From positions 1 through 64,000 of the forward strand of contig DATFQX010000301.1 in the NCBI GenBank assembly GCA_035263865.1: a stretch of DNA of 64,000 nt, read 5' to 3'. A model generated the notes under the pieces. That model was given only the letters and a program-made list of their open reading frames with translations, was not told where the DNA came from and did not search any database. The DNA comes from VAZQ01 sp035263865. Lineage in GTDB: Bacteria; Pseudomonadota; Alphaproteobacteria; Rhizobiales; Xanthobacteraceae. Shown piece by piece: positions 61,846 to 64,000 of this stretch. A program made the translations under genes and the position numbers. Position 1 is the first letter of the stretch; every line of letters starts with the position of its first letter.

Positions 61846-61889
61846 ACCCCTATGAGGGGTCGTCGTAAAAACCGTATAACCTCGGGTTA
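61846..61889. promoter_or_regulatory. Two operator-like palindromes between the efflux and xth genes
   Basis: ACCCCT-ATG-AGGGGT (61846-61860) and TAACC-TCG-GGTTA (61877-61889) lie 37 and 68 bases before the adaptor ATG and upstream of the divergent xthA start. Such short inverted repeats near efflux genes commonly bind MarR- or TetR-type repressors. No regulator gene is adjacent, so the protein that would bind is unknown. Confidence 0.4.
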
Positions 61890-61960
61890 AAACTCGGTCA
61901 TCCGGCGCCGGGGTGCCCGCCGGCTTACACCGCACGATCTTACACCATATTTCGCCACAG

Positions 61961-62749
61961 ATGCGCATCGCGACCTGGAACGTCAATTCCATCAAGCAAA
62001 GGATCGACAATCTGACCGCTTGGCTTGCGGAGCGGCGGCCAGACATCGTTGTCCTGCAAGAGACCAAGTGCGTGGATGAGGCCTTCCCGCGCGAGCCTTT
62101 CGAGGCGCTCGGCTACAATGTTGCGGTGCACGGGCAGAAGACCTTCAACGGCGTCGCGCTCTTCTCCAAGTTTCCGCTCGAGGAGGTGACGGCGCGATTG
62201 CCCGGCGATGAGGCCGACAGCCATGCTCGGTTCTTGGAAGGAGTGGTGTCGACTCGGCAGGGCGTGCTGCGCTTCGCATCCGTTTATTTGCCCAATGGCA
62301 ATCCGCCGGGCACGGACAAATATGCTTACAAGATTGGCTGGATGGACCGGCTCATCCACTACGCGCGCGAACGGCTGCAATTGGAAGAGCCACTCGTTCT
62401 CGGCGGTGATTTCAATGTCATCCCCACCGAGCTCGATGCCCGCTACCCCGAGCGGTGGGTGAACGACGCGCTATTTTTGCCGCGCACCCGGCAGAAATTC
62501 CGCACCCTTTATCATCTCGGGTTGCTCGACGCGGTTCGCGCCGGAAGCGACGGCCCCGGCCCGTTTACATTTTGGGATTACCAAGCGGGCGCGTGGCAGA
62601 AGAACGACGGGATTCGCATCGACCACCTGCTCCTTTCGCCGCAGGCGGCCGATCGGCTCATCGCCGCGGGCGTCGACAAGCACGTGCGCGGCTGGGAAAA
62701 ACCATCCGACCACGTGCCGGTGTGGGCCGATCTGGAGCTCAGCGCTTGA
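61961..62749 (+). CDS. xthA: Exodeoxyribonuclease III
   Basis: The 262-residue Mg-dependent AP endonuclease/3'-exonuclease repairs abasic and oxidised sites. Motifs are IATWNVNSIKQRI at the start, VLQETKCVD, the GDFNVIPTELD catalytic Asp/Asn, and SDHVPVWADL with the final catalytic histidine. The start is the ATG immediately at the first strand; the longer upstream frame is not credible. Its end overlaps the stop of the outer-membrane protein gene by 11 bases (convergent). Confidence 0.96.
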   Translation: MRIATWNVNSIKQRIDNLTAWLAERRPDIVVLQETKCVDEAFPREPFEALGYNVAVHGQKTFNGVALFSKFPLEEVTARLPGDEADSHARFLEGVVSTRQGVLRFASVYLPNGNPPGTDKYAYKIGWMDRLIHYARERLQLEEPLVLGGDFNVIPTELDARYPERWVNDALFLPRTRQKFRTLYHLGLLDAVRAGSDGPGPFTFWDYQAGAWQKNDGIRIDHLLLSPQAADRLIAAGVDKHVRGWEKPSDHVPVWADLELSA

Positions 62750-63488
62750 AGAAACTGTCCAGCACGTTCCACGGCAGCTTGTAGTTGACCCCGACGCGGA
62801 CGATGTGATCGTCGAGTTGCAGACGCTGATTGCCCGGAAGGAACGGACTCGGCGCTGGGTTGAAATAGGATTTGTCCTGCAATCCGACGTAGAGGTACTC
62901 GATCTTCGCCGACCAATCCTGATTGAGCTTGACCTCGAGGCCCCCGCCCGCGGTCCAGCCCCAATGCCATTGCGGGTCGGAAATCGTGCCGGCGGGAGCG
63001 ACAATGCTGTTTGCGACATTGGCGAGCGCGGCGCCGCCCGTAGCATAAACGGGCCAGTTCTCCCGCGCGTAGCCGACACGCCCGCGGAAGGTCGAGAGCC
63101 ACTGCTCGCGGACCTCGTTGCTGAAGGCCGCAGTGGGTGGAAACTCGAACGTGCTGCCCTTCTTGCTCGTGGCCGAGATGTCGGCCTCCAAGCCGAGCAC
63201 GCCGTTTCCGCCCTGCGCGTTGATGCCCGCGGTAACGCCGAAGAGGCCGCCGCCGAGGTCGAAGTGCGGCGTCTGATCGGCGCCGGTCGCATTGTTGCGC
63301 ACAGCGGCGCTGCCCCATGCGCCGCCGCCCGCCACCCCGATGTAAGCACCGGCCCAGGTCGGCAGCGCGCCCGCAGGTGTTTGGTAAATCGGTGCGATAC
63401 TCAGGTCAGTCGCACAGGCCGGCGCCAGCCCCGCCGACGCCGCTACCAACGCCAATGCCGCCGTGCTTGCGCACAGCGATGTCCTCAT
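62739..63488 (-). CDS. Outer-membrane beta-barrel protein, Omp25/31-like
   Basis: The 249-residue product has a signal peptide (LCASTAALALVAASAGLAPACA). An eight-stranded barrel pattern of the Omp25/31 surface family of Hyphomicrobiales follows: WAGAYIGVAGGGAWG, FGVTAGINAQGG, GYARENWPVYATGGAALANV and the C-terminal VRVGVNYKLPW. The last residues are FFKR instead of the usual terminal Phe. I chose the ATG at 63488 because the signal peptide begins there; the upstream frame overlaps a hairpin. It may be structural or adhesive. Confidence 0.88.
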   Translation of the reverse strand: MRTSLCASTAALALVAASAGLAPACATDLSIAPIYQTPAGALPTWAGAYIGVAGGGAWGSAAVRNNATGADQTPHFDLGGGLFGVTAGINAQGGNGVLGLEADISATSKKGSTFEFPPTAAFSNEVREQWLSTFRGRVGYARENWPVYATGGAALANVANSIVAPAGTISDPQWHWGWTAGGGLEVKLNQDWSAKIEYLYVGLQDKSYFNPAPSPFLPGNQRLQLDDHIVRVGVNYKLPWNVLDSFFKR

Positions 63489-63591
63489 CGCACGCCTCAA
63501 CGCGAGGCATCCCGCATTGGCGCAAAGAAATAGGCGCGAGCGGCCGCGGGGTCCATCAACTCGGTGGGGCGCTGAGCAGATTTCGGAGAAG

Positions 63592-63609
63592 TGTGGCGCG
63601 AACGCCACA
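63592..63609 (-). terminator. UUCG-loop hairpin after the Sel1-repeat gene
   Basis: On the minus strand TGTGGCG pairs perfectly with CGCCACA around a TTCG loop, a very stable tetraloop. It lies 5 bases after the stop of the Sel1-repeat gene. No T tract follows. Confidence 0.5.
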
Positions 63610-63614
63610 GATGC

Positions 63615-64000
63615 TCACTCGCGACGATTTTTCAGCCAGTCTTCCAGGTACTTACGGGCCATTGCCCGCTCGCTCTCATTGGCCTGGGCGAGCGCGCTCG
63701 TGTACATGTCGGTGATCCAATTCTCGTCCGGTCCCGCGGCGTCCTTGGCGACGATGAGCCAGAACAGGCCGAGCGCGGCTTGGCGCGAAACATCTTCGCC
63801 CTTGAACAACATGCCGCCGAGCAGCGCCTGCGCGCGGTGCTCGCCCTTGTTGGCCGACAGCCGCAGCCAACGCGCCGCCTGGATGGCATCCTTTGGCGCG
63901 CCTTTGCCCATCAGATAGATCCGGCCGAGATAATATTGCGCTTCAGGGTCCGCGTAATACGCGGCCGCGTAGCGGAACATTTCCCGCGCGACGTTCGGAT
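63615..64000 (-). CDS. Sel1-repeat protein, ExoR-like, 5' end outside the window
   Basis: The frame runs out of the window without interruption (residues PNVAREMFRYAAAYYADP at the edge), so this is the C-terminal part, at least 128 residues. It contains Sel1/TPR-type repeats: EAQYYLGRIYLMGKGAPKDA, WLRLSANKGEHRAQALLGGML and LFWLIVAKDAAGPDENW, ending in MARKYLEDWLKN. The last segment matches the layout of ExoR, a periplasmic repressor of exopolysaccharide synthesis in rhizobia. Identification as ExoR is by resemblance only, because the N-terminus and signal peptide are missing. Confidence 0.75.
   Translation of the reverse strand, partial: PNVAREMFRYAAAYYADPEAQYYLGRIYLMGKGAPKDAIQAARWLRLSANKGEHRAQALLGGMLFKGEDVSRQAALGLFWLIVAKDAAGPDENWITDMYTSALAQANESERAMARKYLEDWLKNRRE

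Overview
The window reads as chromosomal DNA of a high-GC alphaproteobacterium, most likely of the order Hyphomicrobiales (Rhizobiales) and close to the Bradyrhizobium/Xanthobacteraceae (Pseudolabrys-like) group. I infer this from the housekeeping gene order dgt-argS-SPOR-nagZ-scpA-scpB-tatA-tatB-tatC-serS-surE-pcm-nlpD, from yajC-secD-secF, from yidD-thrS with hisI/folE nearby, and from the many Bug/TctC-type solute receptors. No plasmid, prophage, insertion sequence or CRISPR array was recognised.

Region by region. Positions 1-1640 hold a 5'-truncated tRNA-Thr and two genes of F420-type oxidoreductase families. Positions 2006-7709 hold a five-gene minus-strand cluster (polysaccharide-deacetylase-like enzyme, ABC importer of the nitrate/sulfonate/taurine type, Bug receptor) facing a divergent Bug gene. 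Positions 7749-19184 are mostly core metabolism: cutA, nadK, a HlyU-like gene, a coupled MaoC/CitE-like pair, hisI, folE, an IscU/NifU-like scaffold, a periplasmic ClpP-like protease, yidD, thrS, a nitroreductase, a 51-residue secreted peptide gene and tRNA-Ser. Positions 19302-21087 contain a glutathione S-transferase and an unusual non-coding stretch with long hairpins around a 25-residue Lys/Arg-rich peptide gene.

Positions 21088-26300 carry gatB and gatC-gatA, separated by a Bug receptor and small unknown genes. Positions 26417-33902 look like an accessory catabolic segment: a two-domain VOC protein, a frameshifted nitronate monooxygenase, two Bug receptors, a flavin monooxygenase, an ArsR-type regulator and an MFS permease. 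Positions 34086-37910 hold a DUF1127 gene, a small membrane peptide candidate, trmFO, a kinase fused to an acyl-adenylate-enzyme C-terminal domain, and an NDUFAF6-like protein.

Positions 37939-56388 are a long core block for protein export (SecDF-YajC, TatABC), chromosome segregation (ScpAB), cell wall (NagZ, SPOR protein, NlpD-like factor), tRNA charging (SerS, ArgS), repair and survival (Pcm, SurE), dNTP control (Dgt) and Fe-S insertion (ErpA). The end of the window carries a sixth Bug receptor, an RND efflux pump with its adaptor, exonuclease III, an outer-membrane barrel protein and the 3' part of a Sel1-repeat (ExoR-like) gene.

The most unusual items are the kinase/adenylate-domain fusion (35999-37066), the structured element at 20192-20405 with the tiny basic peptide next to it, and six Bug receptors with no TctA/TctB membrane partner in sight. 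All functional names come from reading motifs and family resemblance by eye; no database search was run.
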